Part shown: in pieces, positions 19,171 through 27,170 of the stretch
How positions within the stretch are numbered: the first letter of the stretch is position 1
Layout: each line of letters begins with the position of its first letter
Origin: Polyangiaceae bacterium
GTDB taxonomy: Bacteria; Myxococcota_A; Polyangia; Polyangiales; Polyangiaceae
Assembly (NCBI GenBank): GCA_016715885.1
Contig: JADJXL010000015.1
Coordinates: 620,001-684,000, forward strand
Length of the DNA: 64,000 nt
Direction: 5' to 3'
The notes under the pieces: model-generated
Told to the model about the DNA's origin: nothing
Seen by the model: only the letters and a program-made list of their open reading frames with translations
Databases searched by the model: none
Translations under genes and position numbers: made by a program

Positions 19171-19898
19171 TGGCTACGGCGCCTGCAGACGCTGCCAATC
19201 CGGCCACTCCGGTGCCGGAAAAGAGCGATGCCTGGACCGATCTCGGCCTCACCCTCCCCATCTTTCTCCTCTATCACCTCGGCGTCGTTTTCCTCCCGGT
19301 GCGTAACGCCGCCGATCCCGTCACGGCCGAGCTCACGGCGCTCGCCGAGCACAGCTTGCTCACGTACACGGGCCTCACGCTCGCCGTGGGCGTCGCGTTC
19401 GTCGTCGTCCTCGCAGCCACCGGACAGAAGCGAGCGCTCGAGGGAAAACGGTTTGTCCTGATCGCACTCGAAGGCACGCTCTACGCCATCCTCATGAGGT
19501 TTGCCGCGTCGTACGTCGTCGGATCGTTGACGCTTGGACCGAACATCCAAACGCGCAGCGTCTTCTCCGGTGTCGTCATGTCGATGGGCGCCGGGTTTTA
19601 CGAAGAGATCGCATTTCGCGTGGGGTTATTCGGGCTCGGAGCCCTCTTGCTCAAGGCGATGTTCGGGCCTGGCATGCGGCGCATCGTGCTCACGGCCGCG
19701 TGGGCCGTCGTCGCAGCGGTCGCTTTTTCCGCTTGGCACTACGTCGGCGCGCTCGGAGATGCCTTCGACGTCCAGTCGTTCGTCTTCCGTGCCGTCTGCG
19801 GCCTCGCGCTCACCGCCATTTTCGTATTCCGTGGTTTCGCACCTGCCGTATGGACACACGCTCTCTACGACGTTTGGGCGATGGTCCTTCACGGCTGA
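19170..19898 (+). CDS. CPBP-family intramembrane metalloprotease
   Basis: A 242-residue membrane protein with about seven hydrophobic segments. The CPBP (Abi/CAAX protease-like) motifs are present: EEIAFR (EExxxR, about residue 150), FSAWH (FxxxH, about residue 189) and a later HALYD. The glutamates and histidines would bind zinc inside the membrane. The gene overlaps the prenyltransferase stop by one base, so they are probably translated together. Substrates of this family vary widely. Confidence 0.88.
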   Translation: MATAPADAANPATPVPEKSDAWTDLGLTLPIFLLYHLGVVFLPVRNAADPVTAELTALAEHSLLTYTGLTLAVGVAFVVVLAATGQKRALEGKRFVLIALEGTLYAILMRFAASYVVGSLTLGPNIQTRSVFSGVVMSMGAGFYEEIAFRVGLFGLGALLLKAMFGPGMRRIVLTAAWAVVAAVAFSAWHYVGALGDAFDVQSFVFRAVCGLALTAIFVFRGFAPAVWTHALYDVWAMVLHG

Positions 19899-19918
19899 AC
19901 CCCTTGGACGTGCCACGC

Positions 19919-21169
19919 ATGTCTCCCTTGAACACGTGCAAGCGGACGATGCGCATGAGCCTCGAGATTCACTCCGCGCTTGCCATGTTCCCCAGTGGGA
20001 ATGTGTTGCCGCGAAGGCATGGGCGTGCTTTCACGAATCAAGTGACACTCGACCAAGATCTAGCCAATCTGCCGAAGCCGCTCGTCACGAGGCTCGCAGC
20101 ACGCGCTTTCGATCCGAATCGCCTCGCCGAGTGGGCTGCATCGATCGGTCGTGATCGCGATGCACGCAATCGTCTTCCAGGTGTCGTCGAACCTCCTCGA
20201 CCCGAAGACGTCGTCGATTTGCCTGCGCCCGGTTCGCCCGACCATGCTCGCAACGAAGCGCTTGGTCGCGAGGCACTCGCACGCGGCGAAGTCGCGCTCT
20301 GCGTGCTCGCAGGCGGCATGGCCACGCGTATGGGCGGCGTCGTCAAAGCGCTCGTCGAAGCGCTTCCAGGCAAGACGTTTCTCGACATGCGCCTCCTCGA
20401 GATGGACGCGATTCAGCGAAAGCTCGGCGCCCACCCGCCTCTCTGGCTCATGACGAGCGAAGCGACCGATGGTCCCATTCGCGAAGCCCTCGCAGCTCGA
20501 GGTCACGCAGGCGATGTCGCGACATTCGAACAGTTCGTGTCGCTCCGGCTCACGCACGAAGGCACGTTGTTTCGTGACGAGCATGGAGAGCCGAGCGTGT
20601 ATGCGACGGGGCACGGCGACTTGCCGGACGCGCTGCGGGCAAGCGGGCTGCTCGACAGGTTCCTTGCGAGAGGAGGCAAGACGGTTTGGATTGCCAACCT
20701 CGACAATCTTGGAGCGACCATCGATCCGGCGGTGCTCGGGTTTCACCTGGCACACGGCGGGCCGCTCACGGTGGAAGTCGTGAACAAGGTTGGAACGGAC
20801 AAAGGTGGAGGTCCGGTGCGCTGGAATGGGCGGCGGATCATCGCCGAAGAAGTGCGACTGCCGGTTGGTTTCGATCCGGCGACGATGCCCGTATTCAGCA
20901 CGAACACGTTCCTCGTGCGAGCGACTGACCTAGCGAAGCTCGACATGAAGTGGACGTACGTCGAGGTCGAGAAAAAAGTTGGTGCACAAAAGGCCGTGCA
21001 GTTCGAGCGCATCGTCAACGAGATCACGACGGCGCTCGAGCCGGTGATGTTGCGGGTGCCGCGCGATGGCGTTGCGGCTCGGTTTTTACCGGTCAAGGAC
21101 GTGGCCGAGCTCGAACATCGCCGAGGCGAGATTGAAGCGATTGCGCGTGCTCGGGGACTTTTCGGTTAG
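19919..21169 (+). CDS. UDPGP-family nucleotide-sugar pyrophosphorylase
   Basis: About 416 residues. The nucleotide-binding loop of the UTP-sugar-1-phosphate uridylyltransferase family is visible as LAGGMATRMGG followed by a lysine (VVKALVEALPGKTFLD). Further family blocks are PLWLMTSEATDGP, GHGDLPDAL, TVWIANLDNLGATIDP and the lysine-containing TDKGGGPVRW. The exact sugar (glucose or N-acetylhexosamine) cannot be read from sequence. The N-terminus is uncertain: ATG 19919 is chosen, with ATGs at 19949, 19955 and 19985 as options, none with a strong ribosome-binding site. It is followed closely by the START-like gene. Confidence 0.83.
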   Translation: MSPLNTCKRTMRMSLEIHSALAMFPSGNVLPRRHGRAFTNQVTLDQDLANLPKPLVTRLAARAFDPNRLAEWAASIGRDRDARNRLPGVVEPPRPEDVVDLPAPGSPDHARNEALGREALARGEVALCVLAGGMATRMGGVVKALVEALPGKTFLDMRLLEMDAIQRKLGAHPPLWLMTSEATDGPIREALAARGHAGDVATFEQFVSLRLTHEGTLFRDEHGEPSVYATGHGDLPDALRASGLLDRFLARGGKTVWIANLDNLGATIDPAVLGFHLAHGGPLTVEVVNKVGTDKGGGPVRWNGRRIIAEEVRLPVGFDPATMPVFSTNTFLVRATDLAKLDMKWTYVEVEKKVGAQKAVQFERIVNEITTALEPVMLRVPRDGVAARFLPVKDVAELEHRRGEIEAIARARGLFG

Positions 21170-21193
21170 TGCTTGCTCTTGCGGAGGTCTGGA

Positions 21194-21694
21194 TTGCGCT
21201 TCGAAATCACGCATGAATTCGACGCACCGCTCGATGCCGTCGAGCTCGCCCTACTTTCTCCAGACCTCGGCGTGCTCATGGCGAAGGTGCTTTCGCCGCT
21301 CATCGAATCGATCGAGACGGTGGAGCACGTGATCGAACGCGGGACTTTCCGGCGTGTCTTGCGATTTCAAGCGACGGCGCCGCTGCCGATTTTTCGTGCT
21401 CACGATGTCGCGCGTGAAGCGATGAGCTGGGAGGAGACGAGCGTGTATCGGCTTTCGGATCACGCATCGAGCTGGTCGGTGGCGCCGCGGGAGCGATATC
21501 GTCGTTACTTGTGGTCTTCCGGGACTTATCGGCTCGAGCCTGTGCCCGATGGGCGAACGCTGCGCCGTGTGATTGGGGATTTCGAGGTCAAGGCGGGTAT
21601 GATGTCGCGCATCATCGAGCGCATGGCCCTGAATGAAGTACGCAAGACGTACGATGCTGAAGCAGAAACTTTACGGACGCTGTCGACATTATGA
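21194..21694 (+). CDS. START/SRPBCC-like protein (DUF2505-type)
   Basis: A 166-residue soluble protein with the beta-helix-beta pattern of the START-like fold: it begins RFEITHEFDAPLDAVELAL and ends in a long amphipathic helix. DUF2505-type proteins are the nearest recognisable match, with no known ligand. TTG 21194 is chosen as start because GGAGG at 21183-21187 is 6 bases upstream and the fold starts right after it; a TTG at 21173 is also in frame. It overlaps the S49 protease gene by 4 bases. Confidence 0.75.
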   Translation: MRFEITHEFDAPLDAVELALLSPDLGVLMAKVLSPLIESIETVEHVIERGTFRRVLRFQATAPLPIFRAHDVAREAMSWEETSVYRLSDHASSWSVAPRERYRRYLWSSGTYRLEPVPDGRTLRRVIGDFEVKAGMMSRIIERMALNEVRKTYDAEAETLRTLSTL

Positions 21695-24159
21695 GAAAAT
21701 CCAAATACTTGGCGATGGGGTGTTTTGCGGCTGGCGTTTTGTGTTTCGATGCAGCCACGGCCGAAGCGCAGCCTTATGTGAATGCACCCGGACGCGCGAT
21801 TGCGGGAGGTGACGATGCATCGACGATTGCATACAACCCCGCGAATCTAGCATTCTTGCCCGGAGGCGAATTGCGCTGGACGTTCGTGTATCCCCGAAGC
21901 ACGGGGTATACCGGCGGCCATGCGGTCGATGCGGGTTTTTCCGTATTGGGACTTGCGACGGGCCTGCGCCTCGATTGGGTCGACGTGACGACACCGGCGG
22001 GCTTCGACGCATCGCAAAGGTGGTTACGGTGGGGATTGGCGACGAAGCTCGGCGACAAAAGCTCGTTTGGGACGACCATCGCGTGGTCATTTTCCAGTCG
22101 AAATGAATTCGATGGTGCGTTTGGCGTGACGAGCGCCTTCACGTATCGTCCATTTTCATTTTTGTCAATGTCGGCGATTGCGCGTGACTGGACGAATGCG
22201 TCGGGGCGCACGTACGATGCCGGCGTCGCGCTTCGGCCGTACAAGGGAAAGCGCACGATCGAGCTTGGTGCCGAGGCATCGATTCGCGAGCGAACGGGGG
22301 AAATGATCGCGCGTGGCACGTTGGGATTCGACATTCCGCGCTTCGGGCGATTCCGAGGTGAAGTATCGGTGAGCGATTTCAACAATTCGCCGAACGTCAC
22401 TGGCATGGTGGGTCTCGATGTCAACGTGGCGTATCTTCAAGCGGGCGCGGGTGCGATCGTTGGCAATGGAGATGGTGGTCTTTATGCGACCGCGGCGCTG
22501 CGCACGTTCCGCGATCCTGGCGTGCGATTGCCCAAGCGCGTGGCGAAAATTCGTATCAATGGGGTTCCTGGCGTCCGGAAACACACGAAATTGCTGACGC
22601 GCCTCTGGAAGTTGGCGGAGGACCCGGAAATCGCGGGAGTCGTATTGGATTTGCGTGCTGAACCCGCGTCGTCGCTCGCGCATGCGGAAGAGGTGGGCGA
22701 TGCGATTCGCAGGCTCAAGGCGCATGGCAAAAAGGTGATTTGCCATTTGGAGGATGCGGGTGGGAAGTCGCTGTACGTGTGTTCGCAGGCCGATCGTATT
22801 GCGATGAATCCGGCTGGAGGGCTGCGGTTCGCGGGTTTGTCGTCGCAATACATGTATTACGGTGGTGTGTTGGAGAAACTGGGTGTGCGCAGCGATTTCG
22901 TGCGCATTGCCGAACACAAGCTGGCGGCCGAGCAATACACGCGGAAGGATTCCAGTGAAATTGGCCGGGAAGATCATCGTCAGCTCTTGGCGGAGCTCGA
23001 AGGCATTTTCATGAGCGACGTCGGGGGCGGTCGGCGCATTCCTCTTTCGGTATTGCGGAAGTCGGTAGAAAAGGGACCATTCATTGCGTCGGAAGCGCGA
23101 GCGGCGAACCTCGTCGATGTGCTCGCATATGGCGACGAAATGGACCGAGTCACCGAAGAGGTGATTGGCAGTCCCATCAAGATGGTCGAGGACAAACCTA
23201 TTTCCGAAGCGCCCACGTATTGGGGATCGCCGTCGAAAGTGGCCATCGTGTATTTGTCGGGCGACATGGTCGATGGCGAGAGCCAAACGATTCCATTCGT
23301 CGGCATTCGTCTGGCGGGGTCGTACACGGTCGCGAATGCGCTGAAGAAGGCGCGTGAAGATTCGACGATCAAGGCTGTGGTATTTCGTATCGAAACGGGT
23401 GGTGGATCGTCGCTCGCGGCGGACGTCATTTTGCGCGAAGCGATGCTGACGGCGAAGAAAAAACCGCTCATCGTGTCGATGGGTACGGCGGCGGCGAGCG
23501 GTGGATATTACGCATCGGTCGTGGGAGGTCCCATTTATGCCAATCGCGCGACGATCACGGGCTCCATTGGTATTTTCTACGGAAAAGTGGATGTCGTCGG
23601 ATTGCTCGGGAAGCTCGGCGTGGGCTTGGAACAATTCCGGACGGCTCCCAAAGCGGATGCGGAGAGTTTTTATAGGCCGTTCACGGACGATGAACGCCAG
23701 GAGCTTGGCGTCAAGGTAAAACAGTTTTACGATTTGTTCATTGCGCGAGTGGCCGAGGGCCGTCGAATGAAGCCCGAGGACATCGATGCGGTTGCGCGAG
23801 GGCGCGTGTGGACGGGTGCGCAAGCGAAGGACCGGAAGCTCGTGGACCATTTGGGTGGGCTACGCGAAGCGCTCGAGGAAGCGCGAAAGCGGGCGGAACT
23901 TGCACCGGACACGCCGATTGTGGAATTGCCCGAGGATGACGATAGTCTGCTTGCATCGCTGGCGAAGCTTGCGGGCATAGCGGCGGCGCCTCAGGCTCCC
24001 ATGGCGAGCGTGCTGATTCCGCCGGCGCTGATGGACTTGGCGCGGGGATTGGCGCCGATGATGGTATTCGATGGGACGAAGCCACTCGCGCGGCTCGATT
24101 GGGTGGGTGACGTGTCTTTTGGCGGTCAGACGGCCGTCGTGGAAGACGACGGGCCGTGA
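21691..24159 (+). CDS. sppA: S49 (SppA-type) protease with N-terminal outer-membrane-like domain
   Basis: An 822-residue protein. Residues 1-26 form a signal peptide (hydrophobic core ending TAEAQ). Residues about 27-285 alternate aromatic and small residues like an outer-membrane barrel and begin with the PGRAIAGGDDASTIAYNPANLAFL pattern common in porin-like proteins. Residues about 290-770 form a double S49 domain as in 67K-type SppA: the catalytic Lys is probable in RIAEHKLAAEQYTRKDSS of the first half and the catalytic Ser in MGTAAASGGYYAS of the second. SppA degrades leftover signal peptides. The barrel fusion is unusual for it. Confidence 0.88.
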   Translation: MRKSKYLAMGCFAAGVLCFDAATAEAQPYVNAPGRAIAGGDDASTIAYNPANLAFLPGGELRWTFVYPRSTGYTGGHAVDAGFSVLGLATGLRLDWVDVTTPAGFDASQRWLRWGLATKLGDKSSFGTTIAWSFSSRNEFDGAFGVTSAFTYRPFSFLSMSAIARDWTNASGRTYDAGVALRPYKGKRTIELGAEASIRERTGEMIARGTLGFDIPRFGRFRGEVSVSDFNNSPNVTGMVGLDVNVAYLQAGAGAIVGNGDGGLYATAALRTFRDPGVRLPKRVAKIRINGVPGVRKHTKLLTRLWKLAEDPEIAGVVLDLRAEPASSLAHAEEVGDAIRRLKAHGKKVICHLEDAGGKSLYVCSQADRIAMNPAGGLRFAGLSSQYMYYGGVLEKLGVRSDFVRIAEHKLAAEQYTRKDSSEIGREDHRQLLAELEGIFMSDVGGGRRIPLSVLRKSVEKGPFIASEARAANLVDVLAYGDEMDRVTEEVIGSPIKMVEDKPISEAPTYWGSPSKVAIVYLSGDMVDGESQTIPFVGIRLAGSYTVANALKKAREDSTIKAVVFRIETGGGSSLAADVILREAMLTAKKKPLIVSMGTAAASGGYYASVVGGPIYANRATITGSIGIFYGKVDVVGLLGKLGVGLEQFRTAPKADAESFYRPFTDDERQELGVKVKQFYDLFIARVAEGRRMKPEDIDAVARGRVWTGAQAKDRKLVDHLGGLREALEEARKRAELAPDTPIVELPEDDDSLLASLAKLAGIAAAPQAPMASVLIPPALMDLARGLAPMMVFDGTKPLARLDWVGDVSFGGQTAVVEDDGP

Positions 24160-25097
24160 GCGCCGACGTTTCTGCATCCGTATTGCATGCGGAGGAAGCG
24201 CGCATCGCGGTCGACGATGTGGTCGCAATGGAAAAGCTCACCGTGCGAACGCGCGGTGACCGCGTGTTATGCGCGGGCGATACGGAGGTGCTCTTTGCGG
24301 CATTGACGGGCGTCCCATTGCGATCGCGGTCTCGGGCGGTGTCGGAGGACGACATGCCGGGCGAAGCGTCGGTCGTAGCGGGGTCGCTCTTCGTTTCGGG
24401 TCGCGATGTTGGAAAGCGCGAGCATTTTGATATCGTGGGCACGGCGCCTGTGGACGTACCATTGCCTGCAAAAATGTCGGTGCTCGACTACGTGACATGG
24501 AGCGCTCGGCTTGCGGGCGAATCGCGTGGTCATGCGCGGGCGCTTGCCATGAGCGCGCTCGAGCGAGTGGGTTTGGCGGGGGCATACAAACGGGATGTGA
24601 GCACGCTGGACGTTCCGGGGCGTCGGGTGCTATCGCTGGCGCACGCGTCGAGTGCGGATCCCGAGGTGATCATTGTGGAATTGCCGCTCGCGGGGCTCGA
24701 AGCAGGGCCGGCGGCGTTCGTGATGAATGCGATCATGCGCGTGACAGAGGGTCGCAAAGCGATTTTTTCCGTGCGAAAGATGGATCCGGGCACGCCCGAG
24801 GGGAATTTGGCGCTGGGGGCGACGGACGTATTGGTATTTGCGAGCGGGGGTCTCGTGATGGAGGCGACGCCGGAGGAATTATTCGCGAGCGTGCGGGTGT
24901 ATGGCGTGACGATTCGGAAGAATGCGGGGGCATTTCGGGACGAATTGGAAGCGCGTGGTGCGGTGGTGAAAGGCGGGCCGCTGCGCATGAGCGTGACGTT
25001 GCCGGAGGAGGCGACGACGAAAGAGATCATGGCAGCGGCGAGCAAGGCGCGCGCGCCGATTGTGGAGATGTTTCCGATTGTGGGGGGAGCGGGGTAG
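24156..25097 (+). CDS. Pseudo-ABC ATPase (nucleotide-binding motifs lost)
   Basis: A 313-residue protein that lines up along its length with ABC transporter ATPases but lacks every catalytic motif. Where the P-loop belongs the sequence runs GDRVLCAGDTEVLFAALTG, with the GxxGxGK[ST] segment missing. The signature LSGGQ is replaced by LDVPGRR before LSLAHASSADPEVI. Walker B reads IIVELPLAGLE instead of LLLDEPTAGLD, without the catalytic Glu. Family features still present are SVLDYVTWSARLAGESR and ASGGLVMEATPEELFA. GTG 24156 overlaps the sppA stop, so it is likely co-expressed and may act as a non-hydrolysing partner. Confidence 0.72.
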   Translation: MSADVSASVLHAEEARIAVDDVVAMEKLTVRTRGDRVLCAGDTEVLFAALTGVPLRSRSRAVSEDDMPGEASVVAGSLFVSGRDVGKREHFDIVGTAPVDVPLPAKMSVLDYVTWSARLAGESRGHARALAMSALERVGLAGAYKRDVSTLDVPGRRVLSLAHASSADPEVIIVELPLAGLEAGPAAFVMNAIMRVTEGRKAIFSVRKMDPGTPEGNLALGATDVLVFASGGLVMEATPEELFASVRVYGVTIRKNAGAFRDELEARGAVVKGGPLRMSVTLPEEATTKEIMAAASKARAPIVEMFPIVGGAG

Positions 25098-25099
25098 GA

Positions 25100-25801
25100 T
25101 TAAACTCGACCGTACACCGGCACGAGCGCTCCCGAGATGTCTCGGCCCGCGTCCGACAATAGAAACGAAATGACGCCCGCGAGCGATTCGGGCGTGACCC
25201 ATTTCGAAAAATCGGCATTCGGCATGTCCGAACGATTGCGCGGCGTATCGATGATGCTCGGCAAGACCGCATTGATACGCACGCCATGTTCCAATACTTC
25301 CGCTGCGACGGCTTGCACGAGCGCCGTGACGGCCGCCTTTGATGCCGTATAAGACGCCATTCCCGCGCCCGTCGACGGATGCACCGCAGCTCGCGAACCC
25401 GCCACGATGATGCTCCCTTTGCGGCGCGCGACCATGCCCGGCAAGATTGCGCGCAGCGACGCATGCACCGTCGCCGCATTGATGTCCATCATTGCGTCCC
25501 ACCCGTCGTCGCTCGCCGCATGCATCGGCCCCGTCCAAATGAACCCACCCGCCAATAGAGCTGCACCGTCGGGGGCCCCGAGCTTCGTTTCGATGTTCGA
25601 CAATGCCTCTTGCCAGGCGTTCGAATCGAGCACATCGAGCGGCACGGGCAAACACGCGCTGCCGCATTGGTCCGCGAGCGCGCTGAGACGCGCGGATGCT
25701 CGAGGCGTGTCCACTGCAGCAACTTTCGCGCCCCCGGCGATGAAATGCGACACGAGCGCCGACCCCAGCGCACCAGCAGCCCCGGATACGATCACGATCA
25801 T
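25100..25801 (-). CDS. Short-chain dehydrogenase/reductase
   Basis: A 233-residue Rossmann-fold oxidoreductase. The cofactor motif is SGAAGALGSAL (residues about 6-16), the acidic VDTPRAS after strand 2 hints at NAD, and the catalytic Ser and Tyr-x-x-x-Lys are seen in VAGSRAAVHPSTGAGMASYTASKAA, followed by VRINAVLPSIIDTP. It ends with a short GALVPVYGRV tail. The substrate is unknown. ATG 25801 is chosen; the longer frame to 26038 adds 79 residues outside the fold. It is convergent with the pseudo-ABC gene (2-base gap). Confidence 0.9.
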   Translation of the reverse strand: MIVIVSGAAGALGSALVSHFIAGGAKVAAVDTPRASARLSALADQCGSACLPVPLDVLDSNAWQEALSNIETKLGAPDGAALLAGGFIWTGPMHAASDDGWDAMMDINAATVHASLRAILPGMVARRKGSIIVAGSRAAVHPSTGAGMASYTASKAAVTALVQAVAAEVLEHGVRINAVLPSIIDTPRNRSDMPNADFSKWVTPESLAGVISFLLSDAGRDISGALVPVYGRV

Positions 25802-25880
25802 TCGCACACCATAACACGAAAGAACGCTTCCACGCAAGCACTTGCTTGCTCGTATGCGCGTCGCCGTGTAGCATCGCATC

Positions 25881-26972
25881 ATGGTTGCTCGACATTGGGC
25901 GGTTGCAGCATTCTTCTTGGCCGCGGCTGGATGCGCCGACGTACCGAAGGCCGGGCCTATCGCACCTGCAAAAGTGGCGACGGCCAATGTCGATCCGTGG
26001 AGCTCGAGAGGCGTCGAAAGGATCGTCAACGACGCCAAACGTCTCGAAAGGCTCGTGAAATCAGAAGGGGCAAAGCAGTTTTTACAGCGCGCGCCCCTTT
26101 TGCCCCGAATAGCCCCTCGAAAACTGTTTGTCGCAGCCGATAAATCAAAATATTATACCGAAGCCGAAGCCCTCGCGCAATCGCCCGACGTGCGCGCGAC
26201 GCTCAGACCTTACGACGTCGACGAAGACAAGTATTACAATACGAATTTTGGTTCACCTCTATCGTATTCGAGGCCGCTCGACATTCTATATTCGCGCGGG
26301 CTGGAATTATCGGCCGGATCGAAAGTGCTCGATTTTGGATATGGCTACGTGGGCCATTTGCGACTCTTGGCCACCATGGGTATCCATGCCACGGGCGTCG
26401 ATGTGTGGCCGCTCTTGCCCGTGCTTTATTCGTTTCCCGGGGATCAGGGTGAAGTCCAAGGTCCCAAGGGCGAAACGGGCAGCATTCGTCTCGTCGATGG
26501 CCGATTTCCCGCCGACGCTGCGACCGTATCTGCCGTGGGCAATGGATACAAATTGATCATGACCAAAAATGTCCTCAAAAAAGGTTACATTCATCCGGAT
26601 AGGCCCGTTGAAAATCCGAAAATGCTCATCAACCTCGGCGCCACCGATGACGAGGTTTTGCATGCATTCTACGATGCCCTCGAACCGGGCGGTTTTTTTC
26701 TGATCTATAACATTTGCCCCGCATTGACCCCTCCGGACAAACCATTCCTTCCTTGGTCGGATGGTCGATCGCCGTTTAGCAAAACGCAGATCGAAGCAGC
26801 CGGATTCGAGGTGCTCGAATTCGACAATGACGACACGGATGCCGTGCGTATCATGGCAAAAGCACTCGGGTGGGACCAGCCGGAGGACGGCGAGCCTGGA
26901 ATGGATCTCGCCAACGACCTGTCGGTGCTGTACACGCTCATGCGTAAACCATTGCACCTCCCGCCAAATTGA
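25881..26972 (+). CDS. Lipoprotein with a methyltransferase-like domain
   Basis: A 363-residue protein with a lipoprotein signal (VAAFFLAAAGC; lipobox Cys at residue 18), predicted to be anchored to a membrane outside the cytoplasm. From about residue 140 it has a SAM-methyltransferase-like Rossmann core: VLDFGYGYVGHLRLLATMG, then TGVDVW as the acidic strand end, and later LEPGGFFLIYNI. The glycine-rich SAM loop is altered. The function is unknown; methyltransferase activity outside the cytoplasm would be odd because SAM is cytoplasmic, so it may bind another ligand. It is followed by a palindromic repeat. Confidence 0.75.
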   Translation: MVARHWAVAAFFLAAAGCADVPKAGPIAPAKVATANVDPWSSRGVERIVNDAKRLERLVKSEGAKQFLQRAPLLPRIAPRKLFVAADKSKYYTEAEALAQSPDVRATLRPYDVDEDKYYNTNFGSPLSYSRPLDILYSRGLELSAGSKVLDFGYGYVGHLRLLATMGIHATGVDVWPLLPVLYSFPGDQGEVQGPKGETGSIRLVDGRFPADAATVSAVGNGYKLIMTKNVLKKGYIHPDRPVENPKMLINLGATDDEVLHAFYDALEPGGFFLIYNICPALTPPDKPFLPWSDGRSPFSKTQIEAAGFEVLEFDNDDTDAVRIMAKALGWDQPEDGEPGMDLANDLSVLYTLMRKPLHLPPN

Positions 26973-26982
26973 ACAACGTGAA

Positions 26983-27093
26983 GCTTTGGGAGGCTTGATT
27001 TCTCGGCGCTGCGGCGGGGGCCCCGTTGTCTGAGCCGCCGGAGGCGGCGAGTTCGGGGTGCCGCATGTGCCGAGAAATCAAGCCTCCCGAAGC
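26983..27093. repeat. Palindromic repeat, family A, copy 1
   Basis: A 111-bp element with inverted arms 26983-27007 and 27069-27093 that match in 24 of 25 positions (core GGGAGGCTTGATTTCTCGGC). Inside is a small hairpin GCCGCC-GGA-GGCGGC (27034-27048) followed by GAGTTCGGGG. A diverged second copy lies at 37814-37930. It sits 10 bases after the methyltransferase-like gene, so it may also act as a terminator. Confidence 0.7.
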
Positions 27094-27170
27094 GCAAAAA
27101 CGAATATGGCTGTGAAGTAGCATCATCTTTGCGATTGCTCGGGCGGGCCGTTTCGGTATATCTTTCACAA

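Noticed and set aside
22165..23850. A 561-codon open frame on the minus strand
   Set aside because: Antisense to the S49 protease; no motif, extreme Arg/His content.
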